Positions 1-12,500 of a DNA stretch of 64,000 nucleotides are shown in pieces. Source of the DNA: Epichloe hybrida (Eukaryota > Ascomycota > Sordariomycetes > Hypocreales > Clavicipitaceae). The notes beneath the pieces were generated by a model. It saw nothing but the letters and a program-made list of their open reading frames with translations, did not search any database and had not been told where the DNA came from. The DNA lies in NCBI GenBank assembly GCA_019022495.1, contig JAFEKR010000002.1, positions 4,836,001 to 4,900,000 on the forward strand, given 5' to 3'. Each line of letters starts with the position of its first letter. The stretch's first letter is position 1. Position numbers and translations under genes: made by a program.

Positions 1-1556
1 TTAGTAGTATTACTAGGGTAATACTACTAACTTGCCTCTAGTAAAGGTATAGGTAGGGGAGTTACTTATAGATACTTATAAATAGTATTCTTAGGTAGTC
101 TTAACTCTAGGTTAATTAACCTTCCTAGGGGAGATTAGCTAGGCCTTCCTAGAGGGGATTAACTTAGTTTTCCTAGGGGAGTCTAGCTTATTAATCCTTT
201 TAATAGTAATTATACTAATAAACAGGGTAATAGGGTAGGTTACCTAGTTCTAATATTACTATTATCTAGTAGATTATAGAAGAACTCTTTATTCTATAGG
301 TTTTTTTAGAAGCCTATATACTTCTTCCTAGTCTCTTTAATTTCTTTAAGAGTTTAAAATCTGAATTCTTCTTAGTTTACTACTTCTTTAAGGTTATTTA
401 CTATTTTAGTGCCTCTTCTAATAGTTATATATACTTTATTATAAAGAAAATAGTCTTAAAGTCCATTCTATAAAAGGTCTTTTCCTTCTATAAACTTATC
501 CCTTAACTATTTATAGAAGTTATTACTAAATTTAGAGAATAGTGTTCTTCTAAATAACCCTTACTCCTTATATTATTTAGTCTTTATAAGGATATAGAGA
601 CTTATTTCCTTAGGTATTATTATCCCTTTATATTTAGAACTTCCTATTTATTAGAGTAGTTTTTCTATAATATATTATTAAAGCCTTATAGAGATATAGG
701 GGTATAGGTTAGTATAGATAGGGGTTTTTCCTTTATTAAGGTATTTATTATTATCTCCTATTTTAATACCTTCTATAGCATTATTATAGCTATTAGTCTT
801 ACTAGGAACTCTAAATTAACTAGAGGTCCTAGATAGTCTAGGTATATCTAATATTATAATTAATTAAGGGAGGTAGATCTTATAATGTAAGGAGAGAAAG
901 GGGTATAATTATGATTATGTAGCGTGTTTTAGATATAAAGGATTACAAGGCAAGGCAGTTAACTTTAAATACGTAATAAAATACATAACAAAGAAAGATA
1001 AGGGGATAGCTTAGCTACTAGTATTAAACCTTTCTTTATTATTTTAGAGTCTATATAAATATAGATATTAATACTAAAGTAAGAAGAGAGCTATATCCTA
1101 CCTTTCTATTAGTATAACTTATTATTAACATAGCCCTCCTATTTTATAGGGTAAGTTATTATTAGATAAGCTACCTCTTCTAATTAACCTTACTAATCTA
1201 TAGTGTTTAAAGACTGCGTGGTTATCTATAAAGGTAACTACTAATTAGTGTTAGATTCATAAGGTATTGAATTTAATGTAATATAGTTATAAGCCTAAAG
1301 AGTAGTATTATTATTAATTATCTATTCTAGGCTACGTTATTTATTATTATAATTGATTAAGTTATTAGGAAAAGAGAGGTAAAAAGCTAGAAGTTATAAT
1401 ATATAAAGGGAAAAGGGGTTACGCGTTTGTGTCCCCACATTTCAAGGCCAATTAACGTGCTAGGTTATAGGTCACGTGTAGGGTCCGCGCGTGGCCCAAG
1501 CTTCTGCTGGGTAATTGCGGCTACGACGCGCGATTAATATCACCTTTGTTCTAACA
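1..1556 (-). mobile_element. LTR element Y, 5' part only, RIP-mutated (Ty1/copia-like)
   Basis: This is the LTR plus the 5' internal region of a retrotransposon read on the minus strand, cut off by the left window edge. It is recognised because its reverse complement matches the start of complete element B (9229 to about 10760) along its whole length, from the LTR to the AT-rich internal region. No open frame survives; stops are everywhere, as expected from C-to-T mutation. The right end (1556) abuts sequence of hAT-like element M1, so Y appears to have inserted into M1. The identity as copia-like rests on B, where integrase and reverse transcriptase remnants can be read. Confidence 0.8.
1249..1556 (-). 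repeat. 5' LTR of element Y (about 308 bp)
   Basis: On the minus strand the LTR starts TGTTAGAAC and ends just before the conserved ACTAATTAGTAGTTACC stretch that follows the 5' LTR in B. It is the same LTR family as 4189-4495, 9229-9535 and 15725-16031. The outer end (about 1425-1545) is still rich in CG and contains intact CpA sites, whereas the inner end is strongly AT-rich. Confidence 0.85.
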
Positions 1557-1769
1557 GTATTCTTATTTTTATATATAATTTAGTTATTTATTTAAAAATC
1601 TATTAAGTTTTAGCTTATTTAGAAAAGTAAGCTTATTTTAAATATATAATATCCTAGTAATATTCTTTTATATCTATTTTAAAAAATGATTTTTTCTTAA
1701 TATATTAAGGGTCTTTTTATTCTTATATCTATTTTCTATGATTTATTATAATTATTTATTATATAAAAA

Positions 1770-1832
1770 TACATTATAATACAATACAATACAATACATT
1801 ACAATACATTACAATACAATACATTACAATAT
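1770..1832 (+). repeat. ATACAATACATT-type subterminal satellite in M1
   Basis: Tandem five- and ten-base units of ACAAT/ACATT. Inverse copies (TGTATTGTATTG) sit next to the right termini of M1 (3380-3427) and M2 (4803-4822). M3 carries a different subterminal satellite (GTAGT units) in the matching place. Confidence 0.8.
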
Positions 1833-2498
1833 ATTATTAAAAAGGTAAGGTAGTATATATACTTATTATATAGTAGATTTTTAATATAATCTAAATAAGA
1901 TATCCTTAAATTTTTATACTATTTAGGTATTTAGTTATAGAATTATAAAGTTTTAGCTAATTTAGACTATTAAGCTATATATATATATAGGGTAGCTATA
2001 AATAGTATTATCTAAACTTAACTTATAGTAAAATTTATTCTTTATATTTTAAAGGTTATCCTATCTTTCTAGCTTTTATTTAGGATTTACTATGCATTTT
2101 AATATAGTATTTTTGCTTTAAATATAATATTTACCCTAAAGAAATAATTTATAATTCTAAATAAATAAGATTAAAACTCTAATAAAAATATACTTATATA
2201 TATAAGGAATTTATTATAAAGAGAAAATTAAAATTTATTTAATAAATGCTTCTTTTACTATTAAGCTATTTTATTATAATTATAATAAATTATATTAGCT
2301 TTAAACCTTTTTTAAACTAAAAGAAAAGGAAAAAACTAAGGAAAAGCTTATAAAGAAAAGTTAAAATATTATATAAAGAATAATCATAATATATATACTA
2401 TTTTTTTAATATTAAGTAAATAAATAAATAAGCTTTAAAAGTAAGTTTAATTATTTATACTACTTTTAGCTTACTTACTTAGTTATATAGTGTTTCTT

Positions 2499-2990
2499 AA
2501 AGTGGGTCTAAAAGTGGGTCTTGTTAAACACTAAAAACTAAGTATAATCCCTTTTTATAGTTATATAACTTTAGCTAAGAAGAGGAGGATATATAAAAGT
2601 GGGTCTAAAAGTGGGTCTTATTAAACACTAAAAACTAAGTATAATCCCTTTCTATAGTTATATAACTTTAGCTAAGAAGAGGAGGATATATAAAAGTGGG
2701 TCTAAAAGTGGGTCTTATTAAACACTAAAAACTAAGTATAATCCCTTTCTATAGTTATATAACTTTAGCTAAGAAGAGGAGGATATATAAAAGTGGGCCT
2801 AAAAGTGGGCCCTATTAGTTATACTATAAACCTAGTATTATCTCTTTACTTAGTTATATAATTCTAGCTAAAAAGAAATATATATACAAAAGTGGGTCTA
2901 AAAGTGGGTCCTATTAGTTATACTATAAACATAATAATCTCTTTACTTAGTTATGTAATTTTAGTTAAAAAGAGAGAAATATACTAAAGT
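2499..2990 (+). repeat. 97-bp tandem repeat, about five units, in M1
   Basis: The core AGTGGGTCTAAAAGTGGGTC (with CC variants) begins at about 2501, 2598, 2695, 2792 and 2891, so the period is 97, 97, 97 and 99 bp. Each core is followed by a similar AT-rich spacer ending GAAGAGGAGGATATAT in the first units. A diverged inverse version lies at 16739-17080 in M3. Confidence 0.9.
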
Positions 2991-3435
2991 AAGTCTTATA
3001 GTTATATTAGGACTTACTTTCTATTAGTATAAAATTATAAATAGTATAATATTAAAAACATAAAAAAGAAAGGAATTTTATTTTATTAATATTTTAAAAA
3101 ACCTTTAAATACTAAATAATTAATAAGTCTAGCTTTTTCTATAGTAATTTACTTATAAATACTTATATTTATATTATATTAATTTATTACTTATTTATTT
3201 TTAATTAAACTTTAACACTAATAATATTTTAAGTTATATAAGTAATAGAAGTAATATATATATATAAGCTATTATAAGCTATTATAAGCTATTATATTAA
3301 CTATATATACCTTATAATTAAGGAATTTACTTAAAACTAAAAAAAAAGAAAAAAAATACAAAACAATATAAATAATACATGTATTGTATTGTATTATAAA
3401 ATTTTGGATGTATTGTATTGTATTGTAATGCTCTG

Positions 3436-4495
3436 CCCTTAACTATCCGTAAAAGTTATTACTAAATTTAGAGAATAGTGTTCTTCTAAATAACCCTTGC
3501 TCCTTGTATTATTTAGTCTTTATAAGGATATAAAGACTAATTTCCTTAGGTATTATTATCTCTTTATATTTAGAACTTCCTATTTATTAAAGTAGTTCTT
3601 CTGTGATGTGTTGTTAAAGCCTTATAGAGATGTAAGGGTATAGGTTAGTGTAAATAGGGGTTTTTCCCTTGTTAAGGTATTTATTATTATCTCCTGTTTT
3701 AATGCCTTCTATAGCATTATTATAGCTATTAGTCTTGCTAGGAACTCTGAATTAACTAGAGGTCCTAGATAGTCTAGCTGCATTTAATATTCTAATAGAT
3801 TAAGGGAGGCAGATCTTATAATATAAGGAGAAAAAAAAAGGTATAACTGTGATAATATAACATGTTTTTAGATGTAAAGGATTGCGAGGTAAGGTAGTTA
3901 ACTTTAAATACGTGATAGAACGTATAATAAAGAAAGATAAGGGGATAGCTTAGCTACTAGCGTTAAACCTTTCTTTATTATTTCAAAGTCTATATAGATA
4001 TAGATATTAATACTAAAGTAAGAAAAGAGCTATATTATACCTTTCCATTAGCATAACTTATTATTAAACGTGGCCCTCCTATTATATAAGGTAAGTTATT
4101 ATTAGGTAAGCTACCTCTTCTAATTAACCTTACTAATCTGCGGTGTTCAAAGACTATGTAGTTATCTATAAAGGTAACTACTAATTAGTGTTAGATTTAT
4201 AGGGTATTAAATTTAATATAATATAGTTGTAAGCCTAAAGAATAGTATTATTATTAATTATCTATTCTAGGCTACGTTATCTGTTATTATAATTAATTAA
4301 GTTATAGGAAAAGAGAGGTAAAAAGCTAGAAGTTATAATATATAAAGGGAAAAGGGGTTACGTATTTATATCCCTATATTTCCTAGCTAATTAATATACT
4401 AGGTTATAGGTTACGTGTAGGGTCCGCGCGCGGCCTAAGCTTCTGCTAGGTAATTGCGGCTGCGACGCGCGATTGATATCACCTTTGTTCTAACA
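3436..4495 (-). mobile_element. LTR element X, 5' part, RIP-mutated (same family as B and Y)
   Basis: This matches Y (about 498-1556) nearly base for base apart from transitions, and matches B (9229 to about 10280) on the other strand. It consists of an LTR and the 5' internal region. At 3436 it is interrupted by M1; at 4495 it abuts M2 sequence. X therefore lies inside M2 and carries M1. Confidence 0.8.
4189..4495 (-). repeat. 5' LTR of element X (307 bp)
   Basis: Same length as the B LTRs (307 bp). Minus-strand start TGTTAGAAC at 4495; the inner end is followed by the conserved ACTAATTAGTAGTTACC. The flanking bases on the M2 side are TAAAC (4496-4500); the matching target copy would lie left of the window. 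Confidence 0.85.
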
Positions 4496-4830
4496 TAAAC
4501 TTTAACACTAATAATATTTTAAGTTATATAAGTAATAGAAGTAATATATATATATAAGCTATTATAAGCTATTATAAGCTATTATAAGCTATTATAAGCT
4601 ATTATAAGCTATTATAAGCTATTATAAGCTATTATAAGCTATTATAAGCTATTATAAGCTATTATTATAAGCTATTATAAGCTATTATAAGCTATTATAA
4701 GCTATTATAAGCTATTATATTAACTATATATACCTTATAATTAAGGAATTTACTTAAAACTAAAAAAAAAGAAAAAAAAATACAAAACAATACAAATAAT
4801 ACATGTATTGTATTGTATTGCAATGCTCTG
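4496..4830 (+). mobile_element. hAT-like element M2, right-hand end
   Basis: Continues the M-family sequence after element X: AAACTTTAACACTAATA as in M1 at about 3206, then a microsatellite, then the right terminus CAATGCTCTG at 4830. The next eight bases, GTAACCAC, belong to the host element D and are the expected target-duplication copy; the partner lies outside the window. Confidence 0.65.
4551..4730 (+). repeat. (ATTATAAGCT)n microsatellite, about 17 units
   Basis: A 10-bp unit is repeated about 17 times with one ATT insertion near 4665. The same position in M1 (3267-3296) has only three units, and M3 has three inverse units near 16094-16125, so the tract has expanded in M2. Confidence 0.95.
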
Positions 4831-7800
4831 GTAACCACTAAGATTCTCGCTAGTTATATAATAATTCATACTCTAGCTAAGAAAGATTTATTTAATCTTT
4901 AGGAGCTAGATAAGGCACTAAGCGTGTTTACACTTAAAGGATAATATTCATCCAGAACCTTTAAAGGCATTATAGCTAACATAGGTGCCGTAGGATATTC
5001 ATTAGTAAGCCACCCTTAATTCTTAGCTTTGTAAAGTGTAATGCTAACTATTACGCTTAATAGGTTAGATACTAGGAAGATAAAGATTAAATTTAGCCCT
5101 AGAGAACTAATTAAGGCACTTAGATTAATTAAAGTGCTAACTCTATTTAGAATTATTCTCTTTTAGGTAATCCCTATAAACACTCCCTTTCTCTTATACC
5201 TTAATAATATAACCTGCCTAAAGATCGATTTTCACACATTAGAGAACGTTTTATAGCAAGGGAATATTAAGGTTTCTATTATGCGTAAATAGGGGCATAT
5301 ATAGATACTTCTTAATAAAGAAGAAAGTATTACTTAAAGTTATCTTATAGAGATTAAGCTTCGCTAATTATATTAACGCTTTAGACACCCTTTAGTTTGA
5401 TGTCTTTATGATTTACTACGTAAATTAGGGTATAAGGTTAAGTTTAAAGCTATTAAGAAACTAACTAAGGTTTGCTAGTAGTGCTAATTACACGCGGATA
5501 GCCTACATTAGTTTAAATTCACTCTTCGGGATAAATATGCCTATAATTATAAGGTTATTATAGATATTATATATCTTAATAGTAACTACCCTGTTCTATA
5601 AGTTGTTAATATAGCTATATCCTTTAATGCAGCTAGATTTATTAAAGATATCTCTATAAAGACCACGTAAGAAGCACTCTATCTTTACTAGATTAACGTC
5701 TATCTAGGCCCCCTGGATTTAATTATTATAGATACTAGAACGACCTTTAGAGGTAAGGAATTCAAGTAGCTTACGTCATTAATAGCAATTAAGATTAAAA
5801 ACATCCCTATTAAGGCTTACTATAGCATTAGTAAGGTTAAGCAATATCATAGGCCACTCCAAAGAGCCTATAATATTATCTAATAGGAATGCCTAACAAC
5901 ACTAAAGCCTATAGCATTACAAATGGCAGTTAAAGCTATAAATAACACCACAGGATTAAATAGTCTTATGCTAATAGTCCTTATTTTCAGCGCGTATCCT
6001 TATATAGTTAAGGAATTGCCTCTATCACTAGATATCACGTAACAAGCCCTTATAATCTAACTAGTAATAAAGGAAGTTAAGCGTATTTATACCTAGCAGA
6101 AAGTTAGTAATGCCCTTACTATAAGGAATAGTCCTAACACCTCTATAACCATTAACCTCCTACTAGGATTGCTTATACGTATATAGCGTAAAGGTAAAGG
6201 ATAGGCAGGCCCTTATAAGCTATTAGCTATAGAGAGTAAGACTTACACTCTTAAGCTCCCTTAAGGCCCTAAGGCCTTTAGATTAATATCTATTAGGCCT
6301 TTTTATAAAGATCCTAATAAAGAGAGACCTCCTAAGAGCGTAAATAACTAAGACACCTCCCTATAGCCTATGGCTACCCCTCCTGCTAATCCCCTAAGGT
6401 AAGGACCTAGAAGACCTTAGAAGAACCCCCCTATTATTATATCTAGTGTTAATTACGTAAATTAAATAAAAGATAAGACTAATATCTTTCTATTAGCTAA
6501 GGAAAGCTCTAACCTTAAGCTTGTAATCTAATTATATAAGGAAGGAATTATTAAGACCCCTAGCAAACCCTTTAAGCTATCTACTAAAGCTAAGATTAAT
6601 TCTCTGATTAAATAAGGCGTATTTAAATTCATTAAGTATAATAAAAGAGAGTATAGTAAAGTTTAAATTTTCAATTCCTATATTATTAACAAGATAAAGG
6701 GTAAGACAACAAATCCATACAAGAAGTCAAGGCTCGTAATCTAAGGTTATAGCAATAAGGAGAAGCTAGCAATTCTCACACAGGCCCTAACAATCCAGCG
6801 AGCTAGCTAGCGATTAATCCTTGTGATAGCACCTACATTATTATTACTAGGCCTTATCCTCTAGCTTCATAACATTACATAGGCCTATATACAAGCACAA
6901 ACACTTCTTAGTTATATAATCCTAGCCTAAATCCCTATCTAAATCCGTCACTTATACCCTATAGGTATAATAATATAAGTAATTAAGCCTCTATATAGTA
7001 TTATAAAAGCTAGCACCTACTAGTAAGTAATATATTATCATTACTATAAAGAAATGCTTTAGATAATAACCTCTATGTTTAACCTACGCCTGCTCGTAAT
7101 AATAAAGGAGAACCTAACCTTCGCGTATATAGGGATGCAGACTAATAATATAATTAGACTATCTAACTACGAGTTCTCTTAATAAGAGGAAAATTAATTA
7201 AAAGCTACTTCTTTCACTACTAAACCAAAGCAAATCCTTTCTATAGGAAACCCACTAACCTTTAATAGTAGCATTATTACTCTTAAAAATAATGTAATTA
7301 CACTAAGGCAAAAAGGCTAGAGTAAAAAGCTTTAGTTAATCCCACTAGCTAATTTAAAACAGGCATACATAGAATAACAAGCTTAAGGCGCATATATTAC
7401 CTTAATCTACTAACCTAAAGCCTACTTTAACCTCTCTATTACTATATAATACTAAGAGCCATTACCTTAAGATATAAAGAGCCTAAACTAATAGATTTAA
7501 TAGCAAATTAATAATCTAAGCTAAGGATTAAGGTTTGTACTATTTAATCTTAAGAAGGCAAAGCTTTTTATATTTATAAATAGATTATTTGCTAATAACT
7601 AGGACCTTACTTCCTAGCTAGGCTATATGCTTATTCTAGCTAGTAAAGTCTAAGAGAAAAGCACCTTTATAATCTAAGGTAATATTATACACTATAGCTT
7701 TACTAAGAGTAAGAGAGTTATAAGAAGTATGCTTACCTCTAAGATTTATAGTATAGTTACTAGTGCTAATATAGCTTACGTAGTCTTAATAACGCTTAGG

Positions 7801-8615
7801 TTAATCACCTATTAATTAAACCTCCCTATGATTCCTATTATTATCTATACTAATTTATACTCTTTATATAAATACCTTATTAAGCTTAGTACTATAAAGG
7901 AGAAGCGTCTTATAATTAATATTATAGCCCTTCGTTAGTCATATAAGTAACAAGAGATCTGTGAGATTAAATAAATTAATAGGAATAACAACCTTACTAA
8001 TATATTTACAAAGGCATCGCTAAACAAGGCATTTAAGAGGTTTATTACAAGTAATAAGGCGACTATTAGGATAGAAGGGTAGGTTACGCGATTATAATAT
8101 TTGTGTTAATCTAATAAGATTAAAGGTGTTAAGAATTAGGCCCACTTATCCTTACATAGGCTTATAGATTAGATTTTATTATTTATTATACCCCTTCCCC
8201 TTGCCCTTTTCTTATAATATTATTCGCAATTATTTAATCTTATTTGTTCCTTAATTCCTATTTACTTCTCTTATTAATATTATATATTAATAATTATATT
8301 AAAAAGAGAGAGTTTCTAGTATTAGAATAAGCATAATATTAACAAGGGTGCGCGCCTCTGATTAGGTAAGCATATTACATCGCGGACCTACATATCTAGC
8401 CTAACCGCGCCGCGATCAGGGTTAGCATATGTAGCCTCTTCGCTAATAACCCTGATTAAGGCCCCTTTTCCTATGATAAATAGCATACCCTCTTTACTTC
8501 TATTTAATCCCTCTTTTGCTTACTTTAATAGACTAGAATATATAATAATTACGTGCACTTTAGTCCACCCTAAAAACCCTACGCGTAGGTTAATGGTATC
8601 CTATAGATACTAACA
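4831..8615 (+). mobile_element. Ty1/copia-like element D, 3' part with 3' LTR, RIP-mutated
   Basis: Reading through stops on the plus strand gives a copia-order polyprotein: a zinc-binding/integrase region (about 5350-6060), reverse transcriptase (about 6640-7200, with readable blocks such as NPYKKSRLVI, ILTQALTIQRAS, RHLYPIG and VIKPLY), and RNase H (about 7640-8060). Stops fall where Gln or Trp is expected (CAA/CAG/TGG to TAA/TAG), which is what CpA-to-TpA mutation makes. A polypurine tract AAAAAGAGAGAG at 8300-8311 precedes the 3' LTR. The left part is beyond M2 and X, outside the window. Confidence 0.85.
8320..8615 (+). repeat. 3' LTR of element D (about 296 bp)
   Basis: Begins TATTAGAATAAGC (TG to TA at the first dinucleotide) directly after the polypurine tract and ends CTAACA. 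The end resembles the B and C LTR ends. The flanking bases on the right are CATAT (8616-8620). The exact right border is inferred from the CTAACA ending and the resumption of element E coding. Confidence 0.6.
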
Positions 8616-9100
8616 CATATGGAATTATTAAAGGAAAGCGTAAATTTATTAAACGCTAGAAATAACTTAGAATTAAGAAGGAATATAGTCCTCTATAACT
8701 CTAGAGTAAATATTTATATCTTTAATAATATCCGATAGTTTAAATAATCTAAATTTAATAAGGATATAGTAACAGAGGTTAAGGCTAGTGGTATAATCTA
8801 TATAGCTTTAGGTTAAGGGCCTATAAGTATATCTATTATAAATCCTGTATTATAAAGAGCAAGAACTATTATATTAGAGTTAGCTTTGTTTATTCCTAAA
8901 TTCCACGTTAATATAGTATTAGCAATAATTATAATAAAGGTAGGTATCTTCTAGAATTAAAAAAAGGGATTTCTCTATAAAGGAAATTAGCCTATAGCTA
9001 GGGTATATAATATTAATAAGCTTTATATGCTTTTAAGGCTATTAGAAGACCTAAAAAAAGCTAATACTATATTAAGCAAAGCTCCTAGGCTACCTACAAG
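8616..9100 (+). mobile_element. Ty1/copia-like element E, left fragment (gag/protease region)
   Basis: Stop-interrupted plus-strand reading shows the region leading into a copia protease, ending in LSKAPRLPT at the M3 insertion point. The reading frame resumes after M3 at 24507 with a duplicated CCTACAAG. D lies on its left side, so the 5' end of E is not in the window. Confidence 0.7.
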
Positions 9101-9111
9101 CAGAGCTTTGC

Positions 9112-9228
9112 ACTACACTACACTACATTATGTAGTATTTGTAGTGTAGTGTAGTATACTACACTACACTACATACTACACTACACTACACACTACACTA
9201 TAAGGGAATTTTTTTACTACACTACACT
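9112..9228. repeat. CACTACACTA / GTAGTGTAGT subterminal satellite, left end of M3
   Basis: Five-base ACTAC units in both orientations fill the first 128 bp of M3 up to the B insertion. A matching tract with both orientations lies at the other end (24365-24495). Confidence 0.9.
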
Positions 9229-9535
9229 TGTTGGAACAAAGGTGATATCAATCGCGCGTCGCAGCCGCAATTACCCGGCAGAAGTTTGGGCCGCGCGCGG
9301 ACCCTACACGTGACCTACAACCTAGCACGTTAATTAGCTAGGAAATATAGGGATATAAACGCATAACCCCTTTTCCCTTTATGTATTATAACTTCTAGCT
9401 TTTTACCTCTCTTTTCTAAGAACTTAATTAATTATAATAACAGATAACGTAGCCTAGAATAGATAATTAATAATAATACTATTCTTTAGGCTTATAACTA
9501 TATTATATTAAATTTAATACCCTATAAATCTAACA
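9229..9535 (+). repeat. 5' LTR of element B (307 bp)
   Basis: Starts TGTTGGAACAAAGG and ends CTAACA. The outer third keeps TCGCAGCCGCAATTACCCGG almost clean, while the inner third is nearly all A and T. Confidence 0.93.
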
Positions 9536-12500
9536 CTAATTAGTAGTTACCTTTATAGATAACTATGTAGTCTTTGAACACCGTAGATTAGTAAGGTTAA
9601 TTAGAAAAGGCAGCTTATCTAATAATAACTTGCCTTATAAAATAGGAGGGCTATGTTTAATAATAAGTTATACTAACGGAAAGGTATAATATAGCTCTCT
9701 TCTTACTTTAGTATTAATATCTATATCTATACAGACTCTAAAATAATAAAGAAAGGTTTAATGCTAGTAGCTAAGCTATCCCCTTATCTTTCTTTATTAT
9801 ATATTTTATTATATATTTAAAGTTAACTGCCTTACCTTGTAATCCTTTATATTCAAAACACATTATATAATTATAGTTATACCCCTTTTCTTCTTATATT
9901 ATAAGATCTGCCTCCCCTAATTAATTAGAATATTAGATATAGCTAGACTATCTAGGACCTCTAGTTAATTTAGAGTTCCTAGTAAGACTAATAGTTATAA
10001 TAATACTATAGAAGGTATTAAAACAGGAGATAATAATAAATACCTTAAAAAAGGAAAAACCCCTATTTACACTAACCTATACCCCTATATCTCTATAAGG
10101 CTTTAATAATATATTATAGAAAAACTACTTTAATAAATAGGAAGTTTTAAATATAAAGAGATAAAAACACCTAAGGAAATTAGTCTCTATATCCTTATAA
10201 AGACTAAATAATATAAGGAGTAAGGGTTATTTAGAAGAACACTATTCTCTAAATTTAGTAATAACTTCTATAGATAGTTAAGAGATAAGTTTATAGAAGG
10301 GAGAGACCTTTTATAGAATAGACTTTAAGACTATCTCCTTTATAATAAAGTATATATAACTATTAGAAGAGGTACTAAGATAGTAAATAACCTTAAAGAA
10401 GTAGTAAACTAAGAAGAATTTAGATTTTAAACTCTTAAAGAAATTAAAGAGGCTAGGAAGAAGTATATAGGCTTCTAAAAGAACCTATAGAATAAAGAGT
10501 TTTTCCGTAATTTACTAGATAATAGTAATGTTAGAACTAGGCAACCTACCCTATTACCTTATTTATTAGTATAATCACTATTAAAAGGATTAATAAGCCA
10601 GACTCCCCTAGGAAAACTAAGTTAATCCCCTCTAGGAAGGCCTAGTTAATCTCCCCTAGGAAGGTTAATTAACCTAGAGTTAAGACTACCTAAGGATGCT
10701 ATTTATAAGTATTTATAAGTAACTCCCCTACCTATACCTTTACTAAAGGCAAGTTAGTAGTATTACCTTATTAATACTACTAATAATACCCCTAAGTAAG
10801 AGAGTTACTAATAGAGGTAACTTATACTATCTAGGGCTAGTAGTGCCCCTATTAGCATAGCTTAAAGAGCTATAATTCCTCCTTCCTAATATAAGGAAGA
10901 GGAGGATTAGAGAGAATAATAAGCCCTAAGGGTACTACTTATAAAGCTACCCTTTTACTTCCTAAAGACCCTACTACTCTTTTTATAAATATAAAGGGAA
11001 ATACCTAGAGAACCCCTATAGACCTAGAGACCTTTACTAAAGTAAATTATTAACCTATCTAAGGTATACCCTAAAGAATAACTCTATAGCGCTAATAACT
11101 ATAATATCCTTAAATTAAAGCTTTAAACATTCTATAAAAAGTATAAGTTACTTAATATCTAGCCTAAATAAGCTAGTTATGCTTTTAAGGTTATGCTTAA
11201 AGGTAAAGTACTATAATACTATATAAACTACCTCTCTAAACCTAGATAACTATAAGATCTCCTTACGCTTATTAGCTATATAAGAGAATAATTTAAAACT
11301 AAGGATATATAGCAAAGATATCTGCTAGAGTGGAATAACACTTCCCTATAAGAAATAGTAAATAATAACCTAACTAAGTTAATAATTAAATACTTTAATA
11401 AACTTATAGAAAGACTAGCTATCTTATAATAAGTAGTGCCTAAAGTAAGCTAAACTAAAAGGGCACTCTAGAATTAACTTATTAGAGCCTATTATAGTAT
11501 TCTAGAGTATAAAGGAGTAATTATAAATCTGCTAGATAGACTATAAGAGTTCTATAAATAGATTAGAATAACCCTTTATTTTATTAAGGAAAAGAAGAAA
11601 AACTATTAATAGTTCCTAACTAAAGCTATAACCCTAGAGTAATTCTAGACTAACTAAAGATATAATAGGAATAGAAAAGAGACCTAATACCCCTTAAAAC
11701 CATAAGGAAGAGGAGGTACTCCTTATATAAAGAAGTACTATATATATAGTAAGGAAGGATGCTAGTTATCTAAGCACCCTAAAGAGGACTATAAGAAGGT
11801 GTTTTAATGCTTTAAGAACTACTACCTTACAGATCTAGCTAATAACTTATATTATTTATTTCTTACTTAGTATAAGGGAGAATATAAGTCCTAACCCCTT
11901 ATTAATAATAAAATCGCTTAGTATATAAAGAGTATTGGATTTAATAACAGCCCTAATGATATAGATAGGCTAGTACTTACGAGCTTCTTTACTTATAAAA
12001 CCTAGATTAATAGCGAAAGAATGGTTTAATTCCTAATAAGGTAAGTAGCTTATTATAGTCTTAGTAAAGAAGACCCCTTTTAGTAGGAACTTATGAATAA
12101 AGCCCTAGTAATATTTATATTAGAAGATTACTATTCCTATGTGATATTCTAAGGGATTATGCCTAATACAGGAGCCGTAAAGTTCTTTATAGTAAGGTAC
12201 CCTTAATTCCTTGCTTTATAACATTAGATGCCTATATTGCAGCTTAATGAATTAATAGAGAAAAAGGCATTAGTTAGGTTTAGTGTAGGAGACCTGATTA
12301 TCGCGCTTAGAGTGGCTAATGTGCCTACCCCCTTTAGAAATATTCTCTTTTAGGTTATCCCTATGAACACTCTATTTCTTTTATCCCTTAATAATATAGA
12401 CTGTCTAAAGATTAATTTTAATATCTCTAAGAACACGCTGTAATAAGGAAACATTAAAGTCCCTATTATATGTAAATAGGGCCACACCTGGATGCTTCTT

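Larger units (their letters stand above)
1557..3435 (+). mobile_element. hAT-like non-autonomous DNA element M1 (left end not identified)
   Basis: The right terminus reads AATGCTCTG, the inverse of CAGAGCATT, which fits the hAT terminal consensus YARNG. It is followed by CCCTTAAC at 3436, inside LTR element X; the undisturbed homologous sequence in Y (near 498) also reads CCCTTAAC, so the insertion point is clear. The interior contains a 97-bp tandem repeat and matches M3 in reverse orientation over long stretches (for example 1950-2150 against 24040-24270). No transposase frame is visible. The left terminus is probably beyond element Y, to the left of the window. Family assignment is inference from termini and the 8-bp target duplication seen in M3. 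Confidence 0.65.
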
